Shown here piece after piece: positions 1 to 7,920 of a stretch of DNA of 64,000 bases. This stretch comes from Roseateles depolymerans (GTDB lineage: Bacteria > Pseudomonadota > Gammaproteobacteria > Burkholderiales > Burkholderiaceae_C). Each line of letters begins with the position of its first letter. The first letter of the stretch is position 1. The position numbers were made by a program, and so were the translations under genes. The notes beneath the pieces were generated by a model. It was not told the DNA's origin. It worked only from the letters and a program-made list of their open reading frames with translations, and ran no database searches. The stretch is taken from positions 191,694-255,693 of the forward strand of contig NZ_QUMT01000002.1 in the NCBI RefSeq assembly GCF_003387155.1, in the 5' to 3' direction.

Positions 1-3000
1 GCCAGGAGGCGCTGGTGCGCCAGTTGGTGCCGCTGGCCGCCCAGGCCGGTTTGCCGGTCGTCGCCACCCATCCCATCCAGTTCCTGGAAGAGGACGATTT
101 CGAGGCCCACGAGGCGCGGGTCTGCGTGGCCGAGGGCGAGACGCTGTCCAACCCCAAGCGCATCAAGCGTTTCCTGCCCAGCCAGCATTTCAAGAAGCAG
201 GCCGAGATGGAGGCGCTGTTCGCCGACATCCCCAGCGCCATCACCAACACGGTGGAAATCGCCCGGCGCTGCAGCCTGACTTTGGTGCTGGGCAAGCCGC
301 AACTGCCCAACTTCCCCACCCCCATCCGCGCCGACGGCACGCCCATGCCGATGGAGCAGTACTTCCGCCAGCTCTCGTATGAAGGACTGGAAGACCGCCT
401 GAACCTGCTCTACCCGGACCCCGCCAAACGCGAGGAAGTGCGCCCGCGCTATGTGGAGCGGCTGGAGTTCGAGCTCAACACCATCATCAAGATGGGCTTC
501 CCCGGCTACTTCCTCATCGTGGGGGACTTCATCCGCTGGGCGAAGAACAACGGCTGCCCGGTGGGCCCGGGACGGGGCTCCGGCGCCGGCTCGCTGGTGG
601 CCTATGTGCTGCTGATCACCGACCTGGACCCGCTGCAGTACAACCTGCTGTTCGAACGTTTCCTGAACCCCGAGCGGGTCTCGATGCCTGACTTCGACAT
701 CGACTTCTGCCAGGGCAACCGGGACCGGGTGATCGAATATGTGAAGGACAAGTACGGCCGCCCCGCCGTGAGCCAGATTGCCACCTTCGGCACCATGGCC
801 GCCAAGGGCGCGCTGCGAGACATCGGCCGGGTGCTGGGCATGGGCTTCGGCCATGTGGACTCCATCGCCAAGCTGGTGCCCGCGCCGCCGGGCAAGACGG
901 TGACGCTGGCGAAGCTGCCGCCCGACTTCGACCCCGACAAGGCCAAGATGGTCTATGCGCGGCACGAGTCCCCCGAGATCGAGGAACGCGAGAAGCAGGA
1001 CGAGGAAGTGGCCGGCCTGCTGGAGATGGCTGCGCGGGTGGAGGGCACGGTGCGATCCATCGGCATGCATGCGGGCGGCGTGCTGATCGCCCCCGGCAAG
1101 ATCACCGACTTCTGCCCGCAGTACCAGCAGCCGGGGTCCACCTCGGCGGTGAGCCAGTACGACAAGGACGACGTCGAGGCCATTGGCCTGGTGAAGTTCG
1201 ACTTTCTGGGGCTGGCCACGCTGACCATCCTGGAGCTGGCCAAGAACTTCATCGTGGCGCAGTACCCGGAGCACAAGGACTTCGCCTTCGAGACCATTCC
1301 GCTGGACGACAAGAAGACCTACAAGCTCTTCTCCGACGGCCTGACCGAGTCGGTGTTCCAGTTTGAATCCAGCGGCATGCAGCGCATGCTCAAGGACGCC
1401 AAGCCGTCCCGCCTGGAAGACCTGATCGCCTTGAACGCGCTGTACCGCCCGGGTCCGATGGACCTGATCCCCAGCTTCGTGGCCCGCAAGCACGGCAAGG
1501 AAGTGGTGGAGTATCCGCATCCGCTGGTCGAGCCCGTGCTGTCCGAGACCTACGGCATCATGGTCTACCAGGAACAGGTGATGCAGACCGCGCAGGTGCT
1601 GGGCGGCTACTCGCTGGGCGGCGCGGACATGCTGCGCCGGGCCATGGGCAAGAAGAAGGCCGAGGAAATGGCCATGCACCGCGAGCTGTTCCGCAAGGGC
1701 GCCGCGGGCAAGGGCATCGACCAGGACAAGGCCGACGAGGTCTTCGACCTGATGGAGAAGTTCGCGGGCTACGGCTTCAACAAGTCGCATGCAGCCGCCT
1801 ACTCGCTGCTGGCCTATCACACCGGCTGGCTGAAGGTGCATTTCACGGCGGAGTTCTTCGCCGCGAACATGACCATCGAATCGGACGACACCGACAAGCT
1901 CAAGGTCCTGATGAAGGACGCCAAGCTGTTTGGCATCGACTTCGAGCCGCCCAACATCAACCTGGGCGTCGGCCGCTTCGAGCCGATGCCGCCCGCCCCG
2001 GGCAGCGAGGCCGGCGCCGACAAGCGCGGCGGCACGCCGAGGTCCCGCAAGATCAACTACAGCCTGGGCGCCATCAAGGGCACCGGTGCCGGCGCGATCG
2101 AGGCCATCGTGCGCGCACGGACCGAAGGCGGGCCGTTCAAGAGCTTCTTCGATTTCTGCGCCCGGGTGGACCGCAAGGCGGTGAACAAGCGGGTGGTGGA
2201 AGCGCTGATCAAGGCCGGCGCCTTCGATGCGCTGGAGCCCGACCGCGCCCGCCTGCTGGCCAGCGTCGCGCTGGGCTACACCTATGCGGACAACCTGGCC
2301 CAGAACGTCAACCAGGGCGGCCTGTTCGACTTCGACGACACCCATGGCAGCTCCACCGCCGAGCCGGAACTGGTGGACGTGCCCAGCTGGGGCATCAAGG
2401 AGCGGCTGAGCCTGGAGAAGACGGCCATTGGTTTCTACCTCTCCGGCCACCTGTTCGACCAGTGCGAGACCGAGATCCGCAAGATGGTGCGGCGGCGCAT
2501 CGTCGACCTGCAGGACAGCCGCGAGCCGGTGGTGGTGGCCGGCATCGTCAGCGACATGCGCGTCATCAACGGGCAGCGCGGCCGGGTGGGCATCTTCAAG
2601 CTGGACGACAAGACCGATGCCATCGAGGCGGTCGCCAATGAAGAGATGCTCAATGCCAACAAGGAACTGCTGACCGAGGACGAGCTGGTCATCGCGGTGG
2701 GCAAGGTGCAGAACGACCGCTTCTCCGGCGGCCTGCGCATGAACATCCAGCAGGTCTACAGCCTTCCGGCGGCTCGGGCCAAGTTCGGCCGCTTCCTGCG
2801 CACAGCGCCCAACCTGCCGGCCTCAACGGTGATGGAGCTGATCCGCACCTGGCCGGCCAAGCGGGTGGAGACCGACCAGGGCGTGCTGAGCCAGGGCCTG
2901 GAGCTGCGGATCCCCATCCGCCGGGATGGCGCGGTCGCCGAGCTGGGACTGGGCGGCGCCGGCAAGTTCTGGCCCTGCGACGAGGCGCTGAAGAAGCTGG

Positions 3001-3035
3001 CGCCTGCGGAAATCGTCTACGACGCGGGCGGCTGA
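1..3035 (+). CDS. dnaE: DNA polymerase III subunit alpha (5' truncated by window)
   Basis: Catalytic subunit of the replicative DNA polymerase III holoenzyme. The frame is open from base 3, so the N-terminal part (most of the PHP domain, roughly 160 residues judging by the family's usual length near 1170) lies outside the window. Visible regions are the end of the PHP domain (ATHPIQFL), the palm with GPGRGSGAGS and the catalytic acidic motif PDFDIDF (codons near 690), the YRPGPMDLIP and GYGFNKSHAAAY finger/thumb motifs, a beta-binding and helix-hairpin-helix region, and a C-terminal OB fold near 2530-2750. It stops with TGA at 3033-3035. No frameshift is seen. The identification is firm; it is the DnaE1 type rather than DnaE2, judging by the full OB and tail region. 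Confidence 0.97.
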   Translation, partial: QEALVRQLVPLAAQAGLPVVATHPIQFLEEDDFEAHEARVCVAEGETLSNPKRIKRFLPSQHFKKQAEMEALFADIPSAITNTVEIARRCSLTLVLGKPQLPNFPTPIRADGTPMPMEQYFRQLSYEGLEDRLNLLYPDPAKREEVRPRYVERLEFELNTIIKMGFPGYFLIVGDFIRWAKNNGCPVGPGRGSGAGSLVAYVLLITDLDPLQYNLLFERFLNPERVSMPDFDIDFCQGNRDRVIEYVKDKYGRPAVSQIATFGTMAAKGALRDIGRVLGMGFGHVDSIAKLVPAPPGKTVTLAKLPPDFDPDKAKMVYARHESPEIEEREKQDEEVAGLLEMAARVEGTVRSIGMHAGGVLIAPGKITDFCPQYQQPGSTSAVSQYDKDDVEAIGLVKFDFLGLATLTILELAKNFIVAQYPEHKDFAFETIPLDDKKTYKLFSDGLTESVFQFESSGMQRMLKDAKPSRLEDLIALNALYRPGPMDLIPSFVARKHGKEVVEYPHPLVEPVLSETYGIMVYQEQVMQTAQVLGGYSLGGADMLRRAMGKKKAEEMAMHRELFRKGAAGKGIDQDKADEVFDLMEKFAGYGFNKSHAAAYSLLAYHTGWLKVHFTAEFFAANMTIESDDTDKLKVLMKDAKLFGIDFEPPNINLGVGRFEPMPPAPGSEAGADKRGGTPRSRKINYSLGAIKGTGAGAIEAIVRARTEGGPFKSFFDFCARVDRKAVNKRVVEALIKAGAFDALEPDRARLLASVALGYTYADNLAQNVNQGGLFDFDDTHGSSTAEPELVDVPSWGIKERLSLEKTAIGFYLSGHLFDQCETEIRKMVRRRIVDLQDSREPVVVAGIVSDMRVINGQRGRVGIFKLDDKTDAIEAVANEEMLNANKELLTEDELVIAVGKVQNDRFSGGLRMNIQQVYSLPAARAKFGRFLRTAPNLPASTVMELIRTWPAKRVETDQGVLSQGLELRIPIRRDGAVAELGLGGAGKFWPCDEALKKLAPAEIVYDAGG

Positions 3036-3088
3036 ACGCCGCTCCCGTCGGCATTCAGAGGCGCGAGTCGATCCGCTGTCGATCCCCC

Positions 3089-3104
3089 ATTTGACGGATC
3101 AAAT
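3089..3104. terminator. Hairpin between dnaE and the patatin gene
   Basis: ATTTGA and TCAAAT form a perfect 6-bp inverted repeat with a CGGA loop, 54 nt after the dnaE stop. There is no T run, so it may be a weak terminator or simply an operator-like palindrome upstream of the next gene. Confidence 0.35.
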
Positions 3105-3146
3105 CCGGCGTTCAGCCGAGGTTGTCGAGCGTAAGCTTGACCCACC

Positions 3147-4442
3147 ATGGACGCCCCGACCAAAACCGGCCTGATCCTCACGGGAGGCGGGGCGCGTGCG
3201 GCCTACCAGGTGGGCGTGCTGGCGGCGATCGCCCAGCTGCGGCGCGATGCCTGCGCCACCGACGGCAGCCCCTTCCAGGTGATTGCCGGCACCTCGGCCG
3301 GCGCCATCAATGCGGCCACGCTGGCCTGCCAGGCGGACGACTTCTGCTCGGCCATCGATGGCCTGATGTACATCTGGCAGAACATCCATGTGGACCAGGT
3401 GTACGCGGCCGATTCCCTGGGTGTGATCCGCAGCGGGGCCCGCTGGTTGACGATGATGAGCCTGGGCTGGGCCCTGGCCCGCTGGCGACGCACGCGGCCC
3501 CGCAGCCTGCTGGACAACACGCCGCTGCGCGGCCTGCTGAGCCGGTGGATCCAGTTGGACCGGCTGGACGAGATGCTGGCCCAGGGCCACCTGGATGCGC
3601 TGGCGGTGACCGGCTCCAGCTACACCTCCGGCCAACACGTCACCTTCTACCAGACCCGCGAAGTGCGGGCGCCGTGGGTGCGCAGCCAGCGGCTGGCGGT
3701 GCAGACGCAGCGGCTGAGCATCGAACATCTGATGGCCTCGTCGGCCATTCCCTTCATCTTCCCGGCCGAGCCGCTGGACCTGCAGGGCCGGATGGAATGG
3801 TTCGGGGACGGGTCGATGCGCCAGACGGCGCCCATCTCGCCGGCGGTCCATCTGGGGGCGGACAAGGTGCTGATCATCGGCGCCGGGCGCATGCATGAAG
3901 CGGGCGGGGAGGGGCCGAGCAGCCCGACACCGGCCGGGCATCCCAGCCTGGCGCAGATCGCCGGCCATGCGCTGTCCAACATCTTCCTGGATGCGCTGGC
4001 GGTGGACATCGAACGGATGCAGCGCATCAACAAGACCCTGTCGCTGCTGCCCGCCGACGCGCTGCGCAACACGCCGCTGCGTCCGCTGGAGGCGCTGGTG
4101 ATCGCACCCAGCCGCCCGCTGGACAGCCTGGCGTCCGAGCATGTGGGCCATTTGCCGCCGCCGATCCGGGCGCTGCTGCGCAGCGTGGGGGTGTCCGGCG
4201 AGGGGGCCAGCGCCAGTGGGTCAGCGCTGCTGAGTTACCTGCTGTTCGAGCCTGCCTACACGACCGAGCTGATCACCCTGGGCATGGCCGATACGCTGGC
4301 CCGGCGCAGTGACATCCAGCGGTTTTTCGGCTGGCCGGCGCAGGCGCCGCAGCTGGATCCGGCCTCGATGCGCAAGCGCGCAGGTGGGTTTGCGCTGCAG
4401 ATGCCTCCGCAGCCGCCCGGGCCGCCGCGGCTGGTGGCCTGA
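3147..4442 (+). CDS. Patatin-like phospholipase family protein
   Basis: Predicted cytoplasmic or membrane-associated lipid acyl hydrolase of 431 residues. The N-terminus has the glycine-rich oxyanion motif GGGARAAYQVGVL (about residues 12-24). The nucleophile elbow is GTSAG (about 48-52), and the second half of the Ser-Asp dyad appears as DGS near residue 221 (DGG in most members, so a mild variant). The C-terminal 120 residues correspond to the DUF3734-type extension found in proteobacterial patatins. The ATG at 3147 is the first start consistent with the conserved N-terminus. It sits about 110 nt after dnaE, so it may be read through from it. Substrate is unknown; phospholipase A activity is inferred from the family. 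Confidence 0.9.
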   Translation: MDAPTKTGLILTGGGARAAYQVGVLAAIAQLRRDACATDGSPFQVIAGTSAGAINAATLACQADDFCSAIDGLMYIWQNIHVDQVYAADSLGVIRSGARWLTMMSLGWALARWRRTRPRSLLDNTPLRGLLSRWIQLDRLDEMLAQGHLDALAVTGSSYTSGQHVTFYQTREVRAPWVRSQRLAVQTQRLSIEHLMASSAIPFIFPAEPLDLQGRMEWFGDGSMRQTAPISPAVHLGADKVLIIGAGRMHEAGGEGPSSPTPAGHPSLAQIAGHALSNIFLDALAVDIERMQRINKTLSLLPADALRNTPLRPLEALVIAPSRPLDSLASEHVGHLPPPIRALLRSVGVSGEGASASGSALLSYLLFEPAYTTELITLGMADTLARRSDIQRFFGWPAQAPQLDPASMRKRAGGFALQMPPQPPGPPRLVA

Positions 4443-4454
4443 GCGGGACGCCGC

Positions 4455-5903
4455 TCAGGGGAGCCGAAGCTCCGCCATCAGGCCGCCGGACGGCCGATTG
4501 GTCAGGGTCAGCTCGCCGCCTTGCCGCTGCGTCAGCTCCCGCGCGATGTAGAGCCCCAGGCCCGCCCCGCCGGTGTGGCGATTGCGGGACTCCTCCAGGC
4601 GGTAGAACGGCTCGAAGACCGCCTCGAGCTTGTCCGGCGGGATGCCCGGACCGTTGTCACAGACCCGCACCCAGGCGCCACGGCTGTCGCGGCCGGCATG
4701 GACATCGGCGCGTCCCCCATAGCGCAGCGCATTGCCGATCAGGTTGCCCAGCACGCGGCGCAGGGCCATCGGCTGGCTCTTCGCGACCACGGCCGTTCCC
4801 TGCAGATCGAAGCTGACCGCCTGGCCCTGCTCGGCCAGGTCGTCCACCAGGGACTGCGCCAAGGCCCCGACGTCCACGTCCTGCATGTCTTCCCCGGCGC
4901 CAGGGCCGTCCCCGCGGAACAGCTCCATCACCGCATCCACCAGCGCATTCATCTCGCGGATGTCCTCCACCGACCGCACCCGCTGCTGTTCCTCGATGTC
5001 CAGCGTCTCCAGCCGCATGCGCAGCCGGGTCAGCGGCGTGCGCAGGTCGTGGGAGATGGCCGCCACCATCAGGCCGCGTTCGTTGAACTGCCGCCGCAGT
5101 TGCCGGGCCATCGCGTTGAACACCTGCGCGGTCTCGCGCACTTCCAGCGTGCCGTGGTGTTCATCGAGCAGCGGCAGCTTGTCCTGCTGGTGCAGCGAGT
5201 GGCCCAGCGTGCGGGAAGCCTTCACCAGATCCCGCATCGGACGGGCCAGCCAGCGGGAGGCCAGCCAGGCCGCCAGTGCGGTGACCAGCAAACGGATGCC
5301 GTAGTCCAGCATCAAGGCTTTGTTGCTCAACCCGCGAAAGGGACCGCGGTCGCGGCCGCCGTCCGGGCCGAAGCCCGGGCCCTCGCCGGGGCCGAAACCC
5401 TCGCCGGGGCCGGCCCCTGGGCCAGCACCCGGGCCAGCACCCGGGCTAAAGGCTCGGCCGCGATCCAAGCCGCGCGGCTCACCGTCCCGATAATCGGGAC
5501 CGCGCTCCAGAAAGTCGGGGCCGGTGCCGGGAATTGACGCGTCCAGATCGGCCTGGCCATGGGCGTCCGCGCTGCTGGCGGTCGAGTCCTGGGGCGCTGG
5601 CCGGCGTTGGCCGCCTATCCCGCCCCTGTCGCTCCTGTCGCTCCTGTCGCTCCTGTCGCCCGGGCTGCCCATGCCGCCCATGGGGGCGCCGATCTGCCCC
5701 ATCGGCGGCAGCGTCGGCGCCACCGGCATGTGCGTCAGCGGCATGCTCCAGCCTTCGAACCACTGCACGGCCAGGATGGCCAGCACCTGCGCCGCCACCA
5801 GCGTCACCCACAGCAGCAGGAAGATGCGGCGGGCCAGGGTGTCGCCCAGCAGGCGGCCCATCCAGTGACGCCAGCCGGCGCGCGTGGCGGCTGGCTCGAT
5901 CAA
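4455..5903 (-). CDS. EnvZ-like sensor histidine kinase with Gly/Pro-rich periplasmic loop
   Basis: Inner-membrane sensor kinase, 482 residues from a TTG start that overlaps the stop of the upstream response regulator (TTGA); an ATG 14 codons in (5861) is the alternative. TM1 is about residues 25-47 and TM2 about 202-220, followed by a HAMP linker. The H-box is AAISHDLRTPLTRLRMRLE with His near 285. The N-box NLIGNALRYG, the G1 box DNGPGIP and the G2 box GGAGLGLYIA complete the kinase core. Most of the 150-residue periplasmic loop is low complexity: four DRS units (coded by a 9-bp tandem repeat near 5622-5660) and GPGA/GPGE repeats (5362-5460). That loop does not look like a folded ligand domain. 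The stimulus is unknown. It is co-transcribed with the regulator at 5900-6604. Confidence 0.93.
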   Translation of the reverse strand: MIEPAATRAGWRHWMGRLLGDTLARRIFLLLWVTLVAAQVLAILAVQWFEGWSMPLTHMPVAPTLPPMGQIGAPMGGMGSPGDRSDRSDRSDRGGIGGQRRPAPQDSTASSADAHGQADLDASIPGTGPDFLERGPDYRDGEPRGLDRGRAFSPGAGPGAGPGAGPGEGFGPGEGPGFGPDGGRDRGPFRGLSNKALMLDYGIRLLVTALAAWLASRWLARPMRDLVKASRTLGHSLHQQDKLPLLDEHHGTLEVRETAQVFNAMARQLRRQFNERGLMVAAISHDLRTPLTRLRMRLETLDIEEQQRVRSVEDIREMNALVDAVMELFRGDGPGAGEDMQDVDVGALAQSLVDDLAEQGQAVSFDLQGTAVVAKSQPMALRRVLGNLIGNALRYGGRADVHAGRDSRGAWVRVCDNGPGIPPDKLEAVFEPFYRLEESRNRHTGGAGLGLYIARELTQRQGGELTLTNRPSGGLMAELRLP

Positions 5904-6604
5904 GACTGCACCTGGGCGTCGAAGAGATAGCCTTCACCGCGCATGGTGCGGATCAGGCGCGGCTCCTTGGGCGAATCGCCCAGTTTCTGGCGCAGACGGG
6001 AGATGGTGAGGTCGACGCTGCGGTCATTGACCTCCACCCCCGGCGCCCGGGTGAGTTCGATCAACTGCTCGCGGGACAGCACCCGGCCGGGCCGCTCCAC
6101 CAGCGCCGTCAGCATGCGGTATTCGGCGCTGGACAGCGGCACCACCACCTGCTGCGGGGAGATCAACTGGCGCAGCAGACGGTCGAAACTCCAGCCTTCG
6201 AAGCGGAATTCGCGCCGGGTCTGGGCGTCGCTCTCGCCGCGCTTGGCCCGCCGACGGATGGCATGGATGCGGGCCACCAGCTCACGCGGTTCGAAGGGCT
6301 TGGCGAGGTAATCGTCCGCGCCCATCTCCAGCCCCAGCACCCGGCTGATCGGGTCGCCATGGGCGGTGAGCATGATCACCGGCACGCTGGCGTGATGCTG
6401 CTGGATCCACTGGCACAAGCTCAGGCCGTTTTCATCCGGCAGCATCAGGTCCAGTACCACCACGTCGAACACCTGCGCGGCCATCAGGCGGCGCATCTCG
6501 CGGCCGTCCGCCGCGGCACTGACCGTGACGCCAAACTTCTGCAGATAGTCCTGCAAGGACGTGCGGATCTCCGCATCGTCATCGACCACCAGACAACGGG
6601 TCAT
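5900..6604 (-). CDS. OmpR-family response regulator
   Basis: DNA-binding response regulator, 234 residues, partner of the adjacent kinase. The start chosen is the ATG at 6604, preceded by a good Shine-Dalgarno GGAGGAG; a longer upstream frame is Pro-rich and unlikely to be translated. The receiver domain has the acidic pair VVDDD near the start, the phospho-acceptor Asp in VVVLDLMLPDE (about residue 52) and the conserved Lys in YLAKPFEPREL. The C-terminal winged helix ends with RLRQKLGDSPKEPRLIRTMRGEGY, typical of OmpR/PhoB. The stop overlaps the kinase start, indicating translational coupling. The closest functional class is OmpR rather than PhoB, judging from the EnvZ-type partner; targets are unknown. 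Confidence 0.94.
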   Translation of the reverse strand: MTRCLVVDDDAEIRTSLQDYLQKFGVTVSAAADGREMRRLMAAQVFDVVVLDLMLPDENGLSLCQWIQQHHASVPVIMLTAHGDPISRVLGLEMGADDYLAKPFEPRELVARIHAIRRRAKRGESDAQTRREFRFEGWSFDRLLRQLISPQQVVVPLSSAEYRMLTALVERPGRVLSREQLIELTRAPGVEVNDRSVDLTISRLRQKLGDSPKEPRLIRTMRGEGYLFDAQVQS

Positions 6605-6744
6605 TCGCTCCTCCACCTGAGGCACCGGGCGCGAGACCGGTGCGTCGCCGCACGATACACGACCGGCGGGCAGGGCGGGAGGGGCCGGGGGCGGCGCGGT
6701 GCCGGGGTCCGCCGGCGGCCAGGTGGAGGGGAACGGGGGTCGGG

Positions 6745-7740
6745 TCACGCAGAGATTCCCACGGTCAGGGTGGCGGCATAGCCGGCGGTGGTGCTGCCGG
6801 TGACGGTGGCCAGCTGGGTGCTGTAGCCGTCACTGAAGATGTTGTCGGTGGCGAAGCTGATCTGGTTGAAGTTGGTCAGGCTGCTGCTGTAGGTGGACAG
6901 CGCATAGACGCTGTTGCACACATCGGTGGGGAAGGCGATCTGCGAGGTCTTGAGCTTGTTGCTGTAGGACGTGGCCGTGCTGGCGCTGCGGTAGACCTCG
7001 AAATGCATGTGGGGCATGCGGCCGGAATAACAGCCCGGGAAGATGGTGGTGAAGGTGACGGTGCCGTCGCTGCCGGTCACCTGCACGCCGCGCAGATAGT
7101 TCTCGCCGGTGACGCCGCTGCTGTAGAGCGAATAGCGGCCCAGCCGGTCGCAGTGCCACAGGTAGATGGCGTAACCGGCGAGGTCGGCGCAACTGCTGGC
7201 GGCATTGACCAGGGTCAGCGTGACGGTCAGGGGCACGCCGTCCGCAGTGCCGCTGGCCGAGCCGATGCTGCTGCGGATGTCGCTGCGCACGATGCCGGAC
7301 AAGGCCAGTGCATTGACGACGCCGCTGCTGGTGCTGTTGGAGCCGTCGCCGGGATAGGGGCCGGCGGTTTCTTCCGGGATGACGCTGCAACTGCTGCTGC
7401 CGGTGGACCCGGTGCCGGTGCTGCCGCTGCTGCCGGAACTGCTGGACGAGCTGCCGGAGCTGGAGGAAGTGGACGTGCTGCTGTCGTCGGAGCCCCCGCC
7501 GCCGCAGCCCAGTAGCGGCAAGGCGCCCAGGCCGGCCACGCCGGCCAGCAGGCCCAGTGCGCGCCGGCGTTGCTGCTGCTGGCTGATCAGGGCCAGGTCG
7601 TGGGCCAGGCCCAGGTGAGGGTCCGCATCATGCGGGTGGCCGGGGGCATTGCCGCCCAGGCCCGCCGTGGCGGACAGACCGGCGTCGGAAACGTTCGCGA
7701 CCAGGGCGGAGGGGCGGAAGCGGTGTCGGCTGAGAGGCAT
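6745..7740 (-). CDS. Secreted intradiol ring-cleavage dioxygenase-like lipoprotein
   Basis: 331 residues. The protein resembles the beta-sandwich core of protocatechuate 3,4-dioxygenase and related exported intradiol dioxygenases. Visible motifs are ETAGPYPGDG, AIYLWHCDRLGRYSLYS and PGCYSGRMPHMHFEVY (about residues 230-245), which supplies a Tyr and the two His expected as ligands of the non-haem Fe(III). An internal signal-like segment, QQQQRRRALGLLAG to LPLLGC, has a possible twin-arginine n-region and a lipobox, followed by a Ser/Gly-rich tether of about 40 residues. So it should be anchored outside the cytoplasm. The family is known; the substrate is not, and no aromatic catabolic genes lie nearby. 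The ATG at 7740 gives a long n-region; no other Met precedes the signal segment. Confidence 0.85.
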   Translation of the reverse strand: MPLSRHRFRPSALVANVSDAGLSATAGLGGNAPGHPHDADPHLGLAHDLALISQQQQRRRALGLLAGVAGLGALPLLGCGGGGSDDSSTSTSSSSGSSSSSSGSSGSTGTGSTGSSSCSVIPEETAGPYPGDGSNSTSSGVVNALALSGIVRSDIRSSIGSASGTADGVPLTVTLTLVNAASSCADLAGYAIYLWHCDRLGRYSLYSSGVTGENYLRGVQVTGSDGTVTFTTIFPGCYSGRMPHMHFEVYRSASTATSYSNKLKTSQIAFPTDVCNSVYALSTYSSSLTNFNQISFATDNIFSDGYSTQLATVTGSTTAGYAATLTVGISA

Positions 7741-7920
7741 GAGGAACTCCGTCGATGGGAGTCCTCATTGGAGCGACGCTGAATGTCTGAGACTTAGCCA
7801 GTTTGTGTCAGCACCGAAACATCGAGCGGGCGGTGCGTGATGCAATGCCGCTCAACCGCTGGGCCGCTGAACGCAGCTCCGGCACAGCGCTGGACTCGGG
7901 GCGCCGAGTCCGCCGCTCAC

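Noticed and set aside
3099-4151. A 350-codon minus-strand frame antisense to the patatin gene
   Set aside because: His/Arg/Gln/Ala-rich shadow with no motif, opposite to a protein with an intact GTSAG nucleophile elbow.
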